DNA of 64,000 nt from Bacteroidales bacterium (GCA_015061115.1 SUXE01000012.1:1-64000); one strand, 5' to 3'; shown: positions 38,838-48,330, counted from the stretch's first letter. Notes: generated by a model not told the origin, from the sequence alone. Numbers and translations: made by a program.

Positions 38838-39497
38838 TTATCTTAAGTCAATTATTTCTATATCTTTTTTTGTCAGGTCGAAAGCAAACTGGTTGTCGTC
38901 AATCGCCGTTTCTGTGTATTTGTCGACAGTTATTGTAGTGTTGATGCCATTCTTTCCCTGAAGTTTGATTGCATGTGGTTTCATTGAAGATTTGTCCACA
39001 GAGATGGAAATACGGGAATATGGACTTTTCCTGTCTTCTGGATACAATTCTACAAATTCGTGAGTTTTTCCATTTTCATCCATTTCTCCGATGTGAAGCA
39101 TCTTATATCCTGATTTGTAAGATGTAATGATAAGAATTGGATTGATTTTTTTTATTTCTTCTTTTCCAGGTTCACTTACTGTGACTTCTGCAGACTCAGA
39201 CATATAGACATATTCTGTTTTGCCATCGAAATATGTATCGACGCCTGCTACAGATAATTTAAATTTTTCTCCTTTAAGAAGAATGTTTCCTTTCAAATTT
39301 TGTTTTTTGTTGCTTTGAGTATTTTCAATAACACATGAAAAATCAATTTTTGAACTTTTATTGGATTTGTTGAATGAAGATGTAGCCTTGTCGAGCAAAG
39401 CCATAGCTTTCGGATCAACCGCATCCTGAGAGAATGCAATTGAGTTGAGCATACAGAATAAAAATGCTATTATTATATGTATTCCTTTCATTTTCAT
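38838..39497 (-). CDS. LolA-like outer-membrane lipoprotein carrier, 219 aa
   Basis: Signal peptide ending SIAFSQ. The following sequence (DPKAMALLDKATSSFNKSNKSSKIDFSCVIEN … LLKGEKFKLSVAGVDTYFDGKTEYVYMSESAEVTVSEP) follows the half-open beta-barrel of LolA, which shuttles lipoproteins across the periplasm. The end, YTETAIDDNQFAFDLTKKDIEIIDLR, is the usual family close. It comes before trxB in the same transcript. An alternative ATG three codons in is possible. Confidence 0.85.
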   Translation of the reverse strand: MKMKGIHIIIAFLFCMLNSIAFSQDAVDPKAMALLDKATSSFNKSNKSSKIDFSCVIENTQSNKKQNLKGNILLKGEKFKLSVAGVDTYFDGKTEYVYMSESAEVTVSEPGKEEIKKINPILIITSYKSGYKMLHIGEMDENGKTHEFVELYPEDRKSPYSRISISVDKSSMKPHAIKLQGKNGINTTITVDKYTETAIDDNQFAFDLTKKDIEIIDLR

Positions 39498-40016
39498 TTT
39501 AAATTATTTGTTTGAAATTTTTTATCGGTTTTAAAGTAGACGGAATTGTTTTTTGTCTGCAATTTCAAAACCTTGTCAAAGATAACATTTTTTAATGAGG
39601 AAGACTCACAAATAGATATAATTAGAGTTAATAAAACTAAAAAATAGCTGGTCAGTGATGCACAAAATGATTTTCATTCGATTCTCAGCGAGTTAAAAAT
39701 GCGGAAAATAAGGGATAATGTTTTGAAATATATGAAGTTATATGTTAAAAATGTTTATATTGATTTTATTCGAAATAGATGAAAAAGGTCTGGAAAATGG
39801 AATTTTTGCGGTTTTTTGATAAAAATTTTCAAACTATGCTCAAAAATGGCATAGCTTGATGCGAATTTTGTATTGTAAAAAGAAAACAACGAGATTTCTG
39901 AAAATTATCTGATGACGTTGGTTTCATGTAAGAGATAATTAAAGTTAAATTGAAATTTTATAAAAGAAGGAGAAAAAATACAAGAATATAGGTGGAGTAG
40001 GAGAGAGTTAAATTTT

Positions 40017-40453
40017 TACAAATGTATTTGATTTTAGTTGAGAAATCAAATATCTACAAAAGTATTTGCATATAGAAACATATATACAATTTGATAAAAA
40101 TTTAACAAAAGTAACGACTATATTTACATATTACAAAAGTAAAATTAACTTATTTATTGAGTGTTATTGTTTTGTCTTTTTGTTGAAAGTCAGTGTTTTG
40201 TATAAGATAATTTAATGTTATTAGTTAGGTAAATATTTGAGAAATACTTCTTTTTTGTAAAATAAGGGTATTTTATAATAATATTTTATATTTATTGTGT
40301 GTAAATCAGTATTTTATATATTTTAATTAAAGTAAAACTATAAATATATCTTGTATCCTTATGTAAAATACATAATTCGTTTATATTTTGCGATTTTTGC
40401 TTTACAATCGTATAATCAACCTTAAATACAATTGTAATATTGATACATACGTA
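40017..40453. promoter_or_regulatory. Cluster of six TAC-N4-GTA palindromes
   Basis: Exact TACNNNNGTA sites start at 40017 (TACAAATGTA), 40055 and 40132 (both TACAAAAGTA), 40403 (TACAATCGTA), 40427 (TACAATTGTA, fully symmetric) and 40444 (TACATACGTA). A near match, AACAAAAGTA, lies at 40104. Four of the last five bases before each GTA are variable while the arms are fixed, as in binding sites for dimeric regulators. The sites lead up to the promoter of the XRE gene. Confidence 0.6.
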
Positions 40454-40499
40454 TAGATATCTGGCAAATGTAAAATGTATATAAAAAAGTAAATTTATA

Positions 40500-40531
40500 T
40501 TTGTATCAATTTAAAAATGTATTTATCTTTG
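40500..40531 (+). promoter_or_regulatory. Consensus promoter of the XRE regulator
   Basis: TTTG (40500-40503), 20 bases, then TATCTTTG (40524-40531). The ATG at 40572 follows after a leader of about 35 bases. Confidence 0.75.
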
Positions 40532-40571
40532 TGGCATGACATTTGTAATGATATTTTAGTATTGTTTTGCA

Positions 40572-41174
40572 ATGAAAGATAGAATAAAGAAAATACAAGA
40601 GTATAGCGGTTTGTCTCTTGGTGTGTTTGCTTCACGTACAGGAATTAAAGCTGCATCTCTTTCCCATATATTAAATGGAAGAAATAATCCAAGTTTGGAT
40701 GTTGTGATGAAGATTCACGAAACATTTCCTGAGATATCGTGGGAATGGATGTTGTATGGAACAGGTACAATGTTAAACGGAGGAAATGTCGATAATGTTG
40801 ATAATAAACCAGTTGAATCTAATATTGCACCGTCGCCAAATCAGACAAATCGTACAATTTTTGATAATGATTCGGTAAAGGAGGAAGAATTTGAAGATGA
40901 ACCTGAATTGGATGATGATACGGACGATGTAGGAGATGATAATATTGTTGATATCGATGTTCCAAAAACAGTTGAAAGAGCACCGTCTAACCTATCGGAA
41001 ACGATTGAGAATCAACAGAAATCAGAATCTGAGATAATTGATTCATTTTTGAAATCTGATTCATTTAAGAATATCTTGGACACTCATCTTAAAGCAAAAG
41101 AAAAGTCAGTAAAAAAGATCATTGTGCTTTATGATGACGAGACTTACGCCGAATATTCGCTAAACAAATTGTAG
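40572..41174 (+). CDS. XRE-family helix-turn-helix regulator, 200 aa
   Basis: Residues 1-66 are a Cro/C1-type HTH: IQEYSGLSLGVFASRTGIKAASLSHILNGRNNPSLDVVMKIHETF, followed by the typical ISWEWMLYGTG. The middle (70-150) is acidic and low in complexity (EEEFEDEPELDDDTDDVGDD), and the C-terminus has a coiled stretch ending KIIVLYDDETYAEYSLNKL. This layout is common among Bacteroidales regulators of unknown target. It sits behind a palindrome-rich 1-kb region and probably controls itself. A terminator follows. Confidence 0.85.
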   Translation: MKDRIKKIQEYSGLSLGVFASRTGIKAASLSHILNGRNNPSLDVVMKIHETFPEISWEWMLYGTGTMLNGGNVDNVDNKPVESNIAPSPNQTNRTIFDNDSVKEEEFEDEPELDDDTDDVGDDNIVDIDVPKTVERAPSNLSETIENQQKSESEIIDSFLKSDSFKNILDTHLKAKEKSVKKIIVLYDDETYAEYSLNKL

Positions 41175-41195
41175 AATAAAAAATCAAATAAGATT

Positions 41196-41222
41196 AAAAA
41201 GACGCGTATAGCGTCTTTTTTT
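41196..41222 (+). terminator. Terminator of the XRE gene
   Basis: AAAGACGC pairs with GCGTCTTT around GTATA, followed by TTTTTATT. Confidence 0.85.
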
Positions 41223-41286
41223 ATTTAATAATGACTATTTTTGTATACCTCTAATATCAAGTCTTTTATATTATATTGATAATTAT

Positions 41287-43152
41287 ATGCTAAGATTTAT
41301 TTTTGAATCACGATTTAATAGTTTTTTTATTATACTTTTCTTAATGTCTTATCTTTCAGGGACAGGCTTGTCTGCACAGACTAACAATATTTGTACAATA
41401 AAAAATAACTATATTCTTAAGCCTTTCGATGGACCTCTGACAAATCCACATAAGGGATTTACTTTTCCTACCGGAGGTACTTGGAGTTTTAGTTCAAGCT
41501 GGGAATACGGCCCTGGTGGTGAAAAAAACAATAAAGCATGGGATGTTGTTACTTATGGTTGTGGTTATCAGCGATGGGATAAACTAAATCCAGAAAAAGG
41601 TGTGTATGATTGGACTGCACTAGATAAACTCTTGGATGAGTGTGAAAAGCATGGGATGGGTTATGCCTTACGTGTATTTCCCTATTCTTCCACTAAGGGT
41701 GTAAGTAGCAATTATACTGTTGAGCAGGATTATGATTGGACTCCACGGTTTGTTTACTCAGAAGGAGCCAGAAAAGGCTATGCCACTGTAACTTACAATG
41801 GAAATCAATATACCGTAGCCGTTCCTATTTGGGATGATCCAATTTATTTGCAAGCACATAAGGATTTTGCAGCAGCTTTGGCGAAAAAATATGATGGAGA
41901 TCCTCGAATAGAATACATTGATATCCGTCCTTTTGGTAACTGGGGCGAGTGGCACGCTTCTCAATTAAAAGGAAGTGAAATGCCGTCAGAGGAGGTCCAG
42001 AAGGATATGTTGTCATATTATGCATCTGTTTTTCATAAGACATTGTTAGTGTTGCCTTCCAGTGGATCGGGTGATGTTTACAATCATGCGTTAAGCCTTG
42101 GTATAGCAAAGCGTGACGACGGTATGATTGCAACTCCTGATAGAGAGTATACATTGTTGGCGGCATACGAGGCTAATCTTCCAACTATAGGTGAAAATTT
42201 GGCTCCTTACTCAACTATGTTGAATTACAATGACATTATACCAGGAGGGTACTTAAAGTGGACTTTGGAACGTTGGAAAAAAGCAATTACTGTGCCTCAC
42301 TTGACATATTATGTGTTGGATCAAGATAGTGATGCTGGTTATAGATTTTATAATGACAACAAAGTTCATGTTGATTCCATGACTAAGGTGATAGGTTATA
42401 ATTTCAGAATTTTAAATGCAGACCTTTTGACAATTACAGACTCAATTATGACAACAAACACATTAAATATTACTGTTAAGAATACTGGTCTTGCTTCATG
42501 TTTTTTTGATGTATATATGGTTGCTGAACTTGTTGACAATGCTGGTAATGTTCTTTCTAAATTTGGAAAAACGATCCTTATTCCTAAGGGATCTTTTAAG
42601 GATGAAATGTCTCAAGATTTTGATTTTGTATACAGCGTTTCTGCGGGTCAGACTAATTTAGTTACACAGCAAGGAGTTTCTGTTGCTCTTTCTCTTTATG
42701 AAAGCGAGGATGATTACAATAATGGTAAAAATCCAACAGTTCGCTTTGATAATGATGGTATTCAGGAAAATAAAAAACTATTGCTGACATCATGTTCCCA
42801 TGAATATGGCAATTGGGACACATTAAAAGTAGCGACTGGTACGGAAGAGGGGTTGCGTAGGCATGTTTGTACTCGTGAAAATTGTGAATCGTATGAGGAA
42901 GAAATTATTCCGGTGTTCATAGCAGGTTTGGATGAAGTCAGGAACGATAATGATACAATTGTACCGTATGCTTTAGAAAATTCAATTTACATTACAAATG
43001 TGAAAGGTAAAACTGTTTGTTTGTTCAATTCTTCAGGAGAATTATACGAAAAAAAAGTTGCGAATATGAATGAATTGCAATTTTCAGTACAAAGTAAGGG
43101 GGTATATTTTGTGATGGTGAATAACAAACAATATACAGTTATTGTTAAATAA
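41287..43152 (+). CDS. Secreted DUF4832-type glycosidase-like protein, 621 aa
   Basis: A signal peptide (residues 5-30, ending LSAQ) precedes LKPFDGPLTNPHKGF, the start of the DUF4832/DUF4874 family, whose N-terminal half is a TIM barrel like family 42 glycosidases. Motifs: WDKLNPEKGVYDWTALDKLLDECEKHGMGYALRV and YIDIRPFGNWGEWHASQ, where the Glu of WGEW is the likely acid/base. A beta-sandwich domain (about 365-490) follows, then a Cys/His segment (CSHEYGNWDTLK … HVCTRENCESYEEE) and a type IX sorting-like tail ending YFVMVNNKQYTVIVK. So it is probably secreted and acts on polysaccharide. Substrate unknown. Confidence 0.82.
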   Translation: MLRFIFESRFNSFFIILFLMSYLSGTGLSAQTNNICTIKNNYILKPFDGPLTNPHKGFTFPTGGTWSFSSSWEYGPGGEKNNKAWDVVTYGCGYQRWDKLNPEKGVYDWTALDKLLDECEKHGMGYALRVFPYSSTKGVSSNYTVEQDYDWTPRFVYSEGARKGYATVTYNGNQYTVAVPIWDDPIYLQAHKDFAAALAKKYDGDPRIEYIDIRPFGNWGEWHASQLKGSEMPSEEVQKDMLSYYASVFHKTLLVLPSSGSGDVYNHALSLGIAKRDDGMIATPDREYTLLAAYEANLPTIGENLAPYSTMLNYNDIIPGGYLKWTLERWKKAITVPHLTYYVLDQDSDAGYRFYNDNKVHVDSMTKVIGYNFRILNADLLTITDSIMTTNTLNITVKNTGLASCFFDVYMVAELVDNAGNVLSKFGKTILIPKGSFKDEMSQDFDFVYSVSAGQTNLVTQQGVSVALSLYESEDDYNNGKNPTVRFDNDGIQENKKLLLTSCSHEYGNWDTLKVATGTEEGLRRHVCTRENCESYEEEIIPVFIAGLDEVRNDNDTIVPYALENSIYITNVKGKTVCLFNSSGELYEKKVANMNELQFSVQSKGVYFVMVNNKQYTVIVK

Positions 43153-43197
43153 TTTAGAAATACGGCTGTCTGCTGGATTGGGTACTAATATCTAATC

Positions 43198-44136
43198 TTA
43201 TTTCATCCCCCTCGTCGCCTTAATCAATTCAAACGCTTTATTGATCTCTTGGCATCTTAGATTAGCGATTTCAACGGCTTTTTCTCCTTGCTGAGCGAAC
43301 AGATCTGGATGGTTAAGACGCATAAGATTGCGACGTCGGGCTTTGATCTCTTTGTCTGTGGCATCTTCTGTCAAATCAAGTGCCGCATATGCTTTTTGAA
43401 GCTCAGTAAGTGGTTTGGGTGTATTTGAACTATAACTTGAATTTGAATCTGTAGATTGATAATAACTTCCTGTGTTATATGAAGATCCGTTTTGGGAATA
43501 TGAACTATATTTGTTGCTTGATGTTGAATCGTTATCTGTGGATTCATACTCGTATTGGCTGTATTCTTCGGTGTCTCGTGTACCTGTAAAGGTTTGGTTT
43601 TTCTTTTGGTATTTCTTTTCATAAATATTGTAAGTACTTGAATTCATGCCATTCAATTTCTCTGTAATCCTTTTTAGAAATAACTTTTCCTCGGAACTAC
43701 ACGAACCGTCTGAGAAAGCAATCTCAAACAGATATTCAAGAAACCATTTTTTTCTGGTAAAATTCGATACCTTATTTATTGTTTCTATCAAATTATCACA
43801 ATCTGAAAGAGCCGTCTCGTTATAATTCTTGAATTTTAAGGCGTATTCTTTCACAAATTTCACCCGTTCTTTGAAATGAGCTTCATCGTATCTCTTGATG
43901 AATTGCTTGATGATGTCAAGCTCACAAACCATATTGGTACGGTCTGCCGCCATCACCTTTGCCATAATAATCAATGCATTGTCTACAAAAATTTTGTCTT
44001 TTTCGTCCTTCGTCTTTTTGAATCCTTTTTTGGATTGATTTTCATCATCATATTCTTTAATGTCCAGAGATATTGCCAATATGTAGCAGAAAGCAATTGT
44101 AACAAATGCATTTAGTAAAAAAACTAAAGTTCCCAT
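43198..44136 (-). CDS. Membrane-anchored TerB-like/DnaJ-domain protein, 312 aa
   Basis: An N-terminal helix (LVFLLNAFVTIAFCYILAISL) anchors it. Residues 45-160 are a TerB/DjlA-like helical domain (DNALIIMAKVMAADRTNMVCELDIIKQFI). A Ser/Tyr/Asn-rich linker (180-245) leads to a C-terminal J domain with the HPD tripeptide (LMRLNHPDLFAQQGEKAVEIANLRCQEINKAFELIK). It resembles DjlA, which recruits DnaK to the membrane. It is transcribed 11 bases downstream of the TPR gene and is probably its partner. Confidence 0.85.
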   Translation of the reverse strand: MGTLVFLLNAFVTIAFCYILAISLDIKEYDDENQSKKGFKKTKDEKDKIFVDNALIIMAKVMAADRTNMVCELDIIKQFIKRYDEAHFKERVKFVKEYALKFKNYNETALSDCDNLIETINKVSNFTRKKWFLEYLFEIAFSDGSCSSEEKLFLKRITEKLNGMNSSTYNIYEKKYQKKNQTFTGTRDTEEYSQYEYESTDNDSTSSNKYSSYSQNGSSYNTGSYYQSTDSNSSYSSNTPKPLTELQKAYAALDLTEDATDKEIKARRRNLMRLNHPDLFAQQGEKAVEIANLRCQEINKAFELIKATRGMK

Positions 44137-44147
44137 GCAACTTCAAG

Positions 44148-46292
44148 TTAAGAATTCCTTACAATAAAAGATGCTGCATTCAATATGACGCTGAAATTCT
44201 TCTTCTGTTGCTCAGAAAGCGTGATTTTAGCGAGTTCTTCCTGTAGACGGGAGTGATATTCGTTTTTGTCTTTTAATGCCTCGTAGGCCTTTTTATAGCA
44301 CAATTTCATATTGTCCATATTGCCTTCAAGGTAGGAGATGTGGCCGATATCTATCAAATCGGCTGTATGCTTGTGTGAAATCCTTGAAAAATAGGATATT
44401 GCCTTTTGTAAAGAGCCTGACTGCATCAAACAGTTTGCTATCAGACGGATTACTGAATCATCATCTTCTTTCTTTAGGTTGAATTCCAGATAATACAATT
44501 GTTTCAACGCTGTGTCGTAGTCTTTTTCAGATAACGACAGGTTGGCAAGCTTCTTGCGTATTGTGATGTTGTCTGGATCCAACTCAATGATTTGCACCAT
44601 TGTAGACTTAGCTTCTGTCAGATTTCCAAGTTTGTATTCGCAGAATGCTTTTCTCGACAATGTCCATACATCATCTCCGTTATACAGCAGAGCCTGATTG
44701 TAATGGGCAAGGGCAGAGGTGTAGTCTTCAAGCTGCTGGTAGCATAAGCCTATTTTCTGTATAGATTTTTCCGTTTGTAAATCACCAAGCTTTTTGTATG
44801 CTTCTATGGTTTCATTATATGCTCCTTTTTCAAAGAATAGATCTCCAATTGGTTCAATAAACTTATTTGTATTTGGCAGAAACGCAATATTATACAAATG
44901 TAAACTTGAATTGAACGGATTTACAAAAGAATTTGCGTGAGAGAACGACGCATAGAATCTGCTTAGTCCAATAATGTATCTGATTACATTTGTATTGAGT
45001 GCCAATTGGTCATGAGTCATTACCAAAGAATCTGTATCGATACCTTTGGCTTCCATCATCTTGTTTACAAATGTATCAGCCATTGGCATGTTTTGCAGAG
45101 TATAAATCAATCCGTATTTATCAGGATCGCTTATATATTCGTTGTCTACAAGTGGAATCAGCATCTTCTGGTTGCTTGAAGAGGTCGTTTTTAGCTCGTT
45201 AAACAGCTCAGATTCCTCGTTTAGAAGCATAAACCAGTTGGATATCTCAGAGAAGAAAGAATTCGTGAAAAACAGCGATGTATGGCTTAAAAGGTCTTCA
45301 CCCATAAACTGCATCTGGGCATATTCACGTAATGTATCCTCATTTATCGAGTCTTTCTTGAAGAGATCAGTATTGATGTCCATATCATTGTTGCCAAAGA
45401 TATTGTTCATATCCACTTTGTCAAGGAAGTCCTCTTTCAACTTTGTCTGTGTCTGCTGTGTGTATTTACAGCGAATAAACTGGCAATGTATATGTTGCAG
45501 CACTTCAGACAGATTATCCGTAGCGCAGAGACGTTTTGCCTCATCAAATACGTCTGGATATAATTGTAAACGGGTGTTGTAGATATATCCACACAATAGC
45601 AGAGCTGTTGCAGCACGTACTTTTATACGGTTGTCGTGGTTTTGACAGAGTCTTAATATCAGTTTGAATCTGTTGATGCAGAATCTGTTAAGCATTCCAA
45701 ACATCAATCCAGATGTAAAGACACATTTGTCGGATACAGTTATAAACTCATTGCCGAAATAGCGTGTATACAATTCTAAATCATCATTTGTGAAGTTGTC
45801 ACACAATAGTAAATGACGGAATATCTCACATCTGATTTCTGACAATCTTTTGCTGTTCACATTTGTATTTACATTTGTATTATCACTCAACATCCGTTGT
45901 CCGTAGATCTCTTCTATTTCAAAGAACAGATTTCTTATATCTTTACATTTGTATATGGATTTGTATTTGCCCACATCTTTTATAAATGTAAATTTTGACG
46001 TGTTATGATGGCTCATCACATCATCTGCGATAGCAAGAATATCCTGTTTTGTAGTTAGAAGCATTCCAAATGTATTTTCGTCGATCGCAGCGTCGAATGC
46101 ATACTTAAGAATAAACTCTAAATTTCTTGAAAGCTGTTCTGTTTTAAGGGAAAGAGAATTTTGTTTGTCGTCAACACCCAAATTTTTCAGAGTGGCAATG
46201 AGAGTGACCAAACAAAGTAGCGCATCGTTGATTTTGTCAGCAAAAACGTTGCTGCAAACCTCTTTATATAGAGAAATTGCGTTTTTATCCAT
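44148..46292 (-). CDS. Large TPR protein, 714 aa
   Basis: No signal peptide. The N-terminal 450 residues are helical with no named domain. TPR units run from about 490 to 690, for example QKIGLCYQQLEDYTSALAHYNQALLYNGDDVWTLSRKAFCEYKLGNLTEAKSTMVQIIELDPDN. Paired with the DnaJ-like gene 11 bases downstream, it may be a co-chaperone-like scaffold at the membrane. Its DNA holds five exact TACAAATGTA/TACATTTGTA 10-mers between 44893 and 45953 in different frames. A TATTTTTG promoter element on the minus strand (46324-46331) lies between it and the displaced lepA start. Confidence 0.78.
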   Translation of the reverse strand: MDKNAISLYKEVCSNVFADKINDALLCLVTLIATLKNLGVDDKQNSLSLKTEQLSRNLEFILKYAFDAAIDENTFGMLLTTKQDILAIADDVMSHHNTSKFTFIKDVGKYKSIYKCKDIRNLFFEIEEIYGQRMLSDNTNVNTNVNSKRLSEIRCEIFRHLLLCDNFTNDDLELYTRYFGNEFITVSDKCVFTSGLMFGMLNRFCINRFKLILRLCQNHDNRIKVRAATALLLCGYIYNTRLQLYPDVFDEAKRLCATDNLSEVLQHIHCQFIRCKYTQQTQTKLKEDFLDKVDMNNIFGNNDMDINTDLFKKDSINEDTLREYAQMQFMGEDLLSHTSLFFTNSFFSEISNWFMLLNEESELFNELKTTSSSNQKMLIPLVDNEYISDPDKYGLIYTLQNMPMADTFVNKMMEAKGIDTDSLVMTHDQLALNTNVIRYIIGLSRFYASFSHANSFVNPFNSSLHLYNIAFLPNTNKFIEPIGDLFFEKGAYNETIEAYKKLGDLQTEKSIQKIGLCYQQLEDYTSALAHYNQALLYNGDDVWTLSRKAFCEYKLGNLTEAKSTMVQIIELDPDNITIRKKLANLSLSEKDYDTALKQLYYLEFNLKKEDDDSVIRLIANCLMQSGSLQKAISYFSRISHKHTADLIDIGHISYLEGNMDNMKLCYKKAYEALKDKNEYHSRLQEELAKITLSEQQKKNFSVILNAASFIVRNS

Positions 46293-46357
46293 CTAAATTC
46301 AATCTTATATATCGTATTTTAGGCAAAAATAAGTAAATTCGCACTCAAATTAAATAT

Positions 46358-46376
46358 AAGATGAAAAATATTAGAA
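46358..46376 (+). repeat. Left attachment site (attL), start of displaced lepA
   Basis: AAGATGAAAAATATTAGAA is identical to the right copy. After it the left sequence reads TTACTT where lepA has ATTTTT. It continues as a 14-codon dead-end frame. Confidence 0.85.
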
Positions 46377-46406
46377 TTACTTATTCTTGCAATACAAAAA
46401 TATAAA

Positions 46407-46446
46407 AAGTGCTGAAAACTAAACAAATTCAGCACTTATTTTTTGC
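46407..46446. terminator. Terminator just inside attL
   Basis: AAGTGCTGAA (46407-46416) pairs with TTCAGCACTT (46428-46437), followed by ATTTTTTG. The left arm is preceded by ATATAAA. It would stop transcripts from the native lepA promoter 30 bases after the dead-end frame begins, insulating the element. Confidence 0.75.
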
Positions 46447-46450
46447 TACA

Positions 46451-46501
46451 TTCGGCAACATTTGGCAACAAAAAGCAGATTTCTATCACATTTCTATCAC
46501 A
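46451..46501. promoter_or_regulatory. Tandem direct repeats at the left end (arm-type sites)
   Basis: TTCGGCAACA and TTTGGCAACA are adjacent (46451-46470, 10-bp period). TTCTATCACA then occurs at 46481-46490 and 46492-46501 (11-bp period). GTGTGATAAA at 46520 is an inverted near copy. The same 11-bp-spaced pair is found at 51119, 53929 and 57336, which fits binding sites for the integrase arm domain or an element regulator. Confidence 0.6.
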
Positions 46502-46546
46502 TTTTTTCTATCTTTGCCCGTGTGATAAATTTATAATTCTTTGATC

Positions 46547-47659
46547 ATGGGAAAGACCAAGAACGGGGCGCAGCTGGTACAGCTGTACGAACGGAAAACC
46601 AAGAACGGCACAACCTTTTATTTGCATTATTCCCTGAATGGCGAACAGATAAGGGAAAACACCCATTTGCATTTGACGGGGAACAAGGACAATGACAAAG
46701 TTATCAGAAGAGCCGCCCAGATGATGCAGGCGGACAAAACCGCCCAGATATTGAGCAACCGCACGGGAATAGCCACGGAGACGAAACGAAACAACATTCT
46801 ATTTGCCGACTATTGCGAAAAGATTGCGGAACGCTACAGAATCGGAAAAACGAGATCAAGCGACTACACGAAAAAAATGCAGATCCTGAAAGTAGCCAAG
46901 TTTGCGGAGGAGATGGACGCAAAAACAAAGCTTTGCAACATTGACAAAGCGTATTGCGAAAAGTTCGCCCAGAAGATCCAAGAGCAAACAGACATAAAGG
47001 AAAACACGAAAGCTTTGTATTTCGCCCGTTTCGTGTTCGTGCTTAATTCAGCGGTTAAAGATGAATTGATAGCGAGCAACCCCGCCGAAAAGGTTGCGGA
47101 ACGTCCACGCCTGAAAAGCAATGAAAGGGTTTATCTGACAGAAAGCGAGCTAAAGGCGTTTGCGGATGTGGAGACAAAGACGGAAAAAGAAAAGACCGCC
47201 AAAGACGCTTTTCTGTTCTCATGCTTGACGGGTTTAAGATATAGCGACGTGCGTAGGATCACAGCCGACAATATCGAGGAGACCGCCGACGGGGTGCGTC
47301 TGAAGATCGAGACGAAGAAGACAAAGAAATACATTTCTTTCATATTGTCCCCGGAATGTACGGGGCTAATCCGTGAACGTCTGGAGCTTTCGGGGGGTGG
47401 GGTTCTTTTCCCTTTGCAAGATCCTACCTACTTGAATAGATGGTTGAAAGCCTTTGCAAAGGCTGCAGGCATTGACAAGCTTTTGACATTCCACACCGCC
47501 CGCCACACGTTCGCAACTCTGTTGCTGACAAAGGGCGCGGATCTGTACACTGTTTCGACACTGTTGGGACATAGCGACATCACAACGACGCAGATTTACG
47601 CAAAGATCGTTGACAAGAAAAAGGATGATGCGGTTAAACTATTGGAGGGCGTGTTATGA
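46547..47659 (+). CDS. Tyrosine recombinase (integrase), 370 aa
   Basis: Catalyses integration and excision at the 19-bp core. Layout: N-terminal arm-binding domain (about 1-70), SAM-like core-binding domain (85-185) and catalytic domain. Catalytic residues seen: Arg231 in LTGLRYSDVRR, Lys near 257-260, His316 and Arg319 in HTARHTF, His342 in LLGHSD and Tyr351 in TTTQIYAKI, the complete R-K-H-R-H-Y set. The ATG at 46547 is used; the TTG two codons earlier is unlikely. Its stop overlaps the next ATG (ATGA), so integrase and the unknown gene are coupled. Confidence 0.95.
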   Translation: MGKTKNGAQLVQLYERKTKNGTTFYLHYSLNGEQIRENTHLHLTGNKDNDKVIRRAAQMMQADKTAQILSNRTGIATETKRNNILFADYCEKIAERYRIGKTRSSDYTKKMQILKVAKFAEEMDAKTKLCNIDKAYCEKFAQKIQEQTDIKENTKALYFARFVFVLNSAVKDELIASNPAEKVAERPRLKSNERVYLTESELKAFADVETKTEKEKTAKDAFLFSCLTGLRYSDVRRITADNIEETADGVRLKIETKKTKKYISFILSPECTGLIRERLELSGGGVLFPLQDPTYLNRWLKAFAKAAGIDKLLTFHTARHTFATLLLTKGADLYTVSTLLGHSDITTTQIYAKIVDKKKDDAVKLLEGVL

Positions 47660-48231
47660 ATGAATGGAAGGAGGTTGATATTGATGATTTTGATTTGGAA
47701 AATGTTTATGATGATTGTACATGGGGGCTGGAATGGTGCAATTATCTTTCTGACAACATTTATCAAAGAATTTTATTTGCAAACGTTTTGATAGAGTTAG
47801 AGCACGCAACAAATTTTGTACCTGGCGATTTATGGAAACATTCGTTAGCATGGGACGAGTGGGTAGAATCATATACACCACCATTCAAGACAGTTGTAAA
47901 AAAAATTGGCAAAGATAAGGAACGTTTATATGGAAACTACAAATATATTAAACGTCGCAAATGGAGCGGAACAAGGCGGCTTTATACTTTTCTTTGTTGG
48001 TATGTCACAGAAATTTTTGAACTAAACAACATCAGGATGAAAAAGAACGGGGGCGGGGTTGATTACGCTTTATTTAGGACTTTTTTTATTAATTCTCCTA
48101 ACCCAGAAAAAAATATATATAACGAATTTAGGGAAGGATTACGCCCTAAAAACGCCGAATACATAGAAAAAGCGGTGGATAAAGTATTATCTTCTTTGTT
48201 AATAACACAAAAAAATCAAAAAAAAACATAA
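47656..48231 (+). CDS. Unknown protein coupled to the integrase, 191 aa
   Basis: Starts within the integrase stop codon (ATGA). A soluble protein with an acidic N-terminus (EVDIDDFDLENVYDDCTWGLEW) and a basic middle (YKYIKRRKWSGTRRLYTFLCWYVTEIFELNNIRMKKNGGG). Gln/Lys-rich end (TQKNQKKT). No family recognised. More AT-rich than the integrase, suggesting separate origins. It could be a recombination directionality or control factor by position only. Confidence 0.6.
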   Translation: MNEWKEVDIDDFDLENVYDDCTWGLEWCNYLSDNIYQRILFANVLIELEHATNFVPGDLWKHSLAWDEWVESYTPPFKTVVKKIGKDKERLYGNYKYIKRRKWSGTRRLYTFLCWYVTEIFELNNIRMKKNGGGVDYALFRTFFINSPNPEKNIYNEFREGLRPKNAEYIEKAVDKVLSSLLITQKNQKKT

Positions 48232-48330
48232 AAAAAAGTGCTCCCTAAATAGGATATGTTTTTTACTATAGTCATTTTTTTGGCATAAAAAAAAGTGCTG
48301 TTTTATAAATGACTTATAATCAAGTGTTTT

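Larger units (their letters stand above)
39498..40571. other. 1.07-kb AT-rich gene-free region upstream of the XRE regulator
   Basis: No frame of convincing composition on either strand and no RNA gene recognised. The right half carries repeated TAC-N4-GTA palindromes (separate entry) and a 9-bp inverted repeat, ATTTGATTT (40026-40034) with AAATCAAAT (40043-40051). I saw no DnaA boxes, so a replication origin is not supported. Confidence 0.6.

Noticed and set aside
39498-40571. Gene-free AT-rich kilobase as a replication origin
   Set aside because: No DnaA-box cluster was found, and no dnaA, dnaN or gidA-type neighbours are present.
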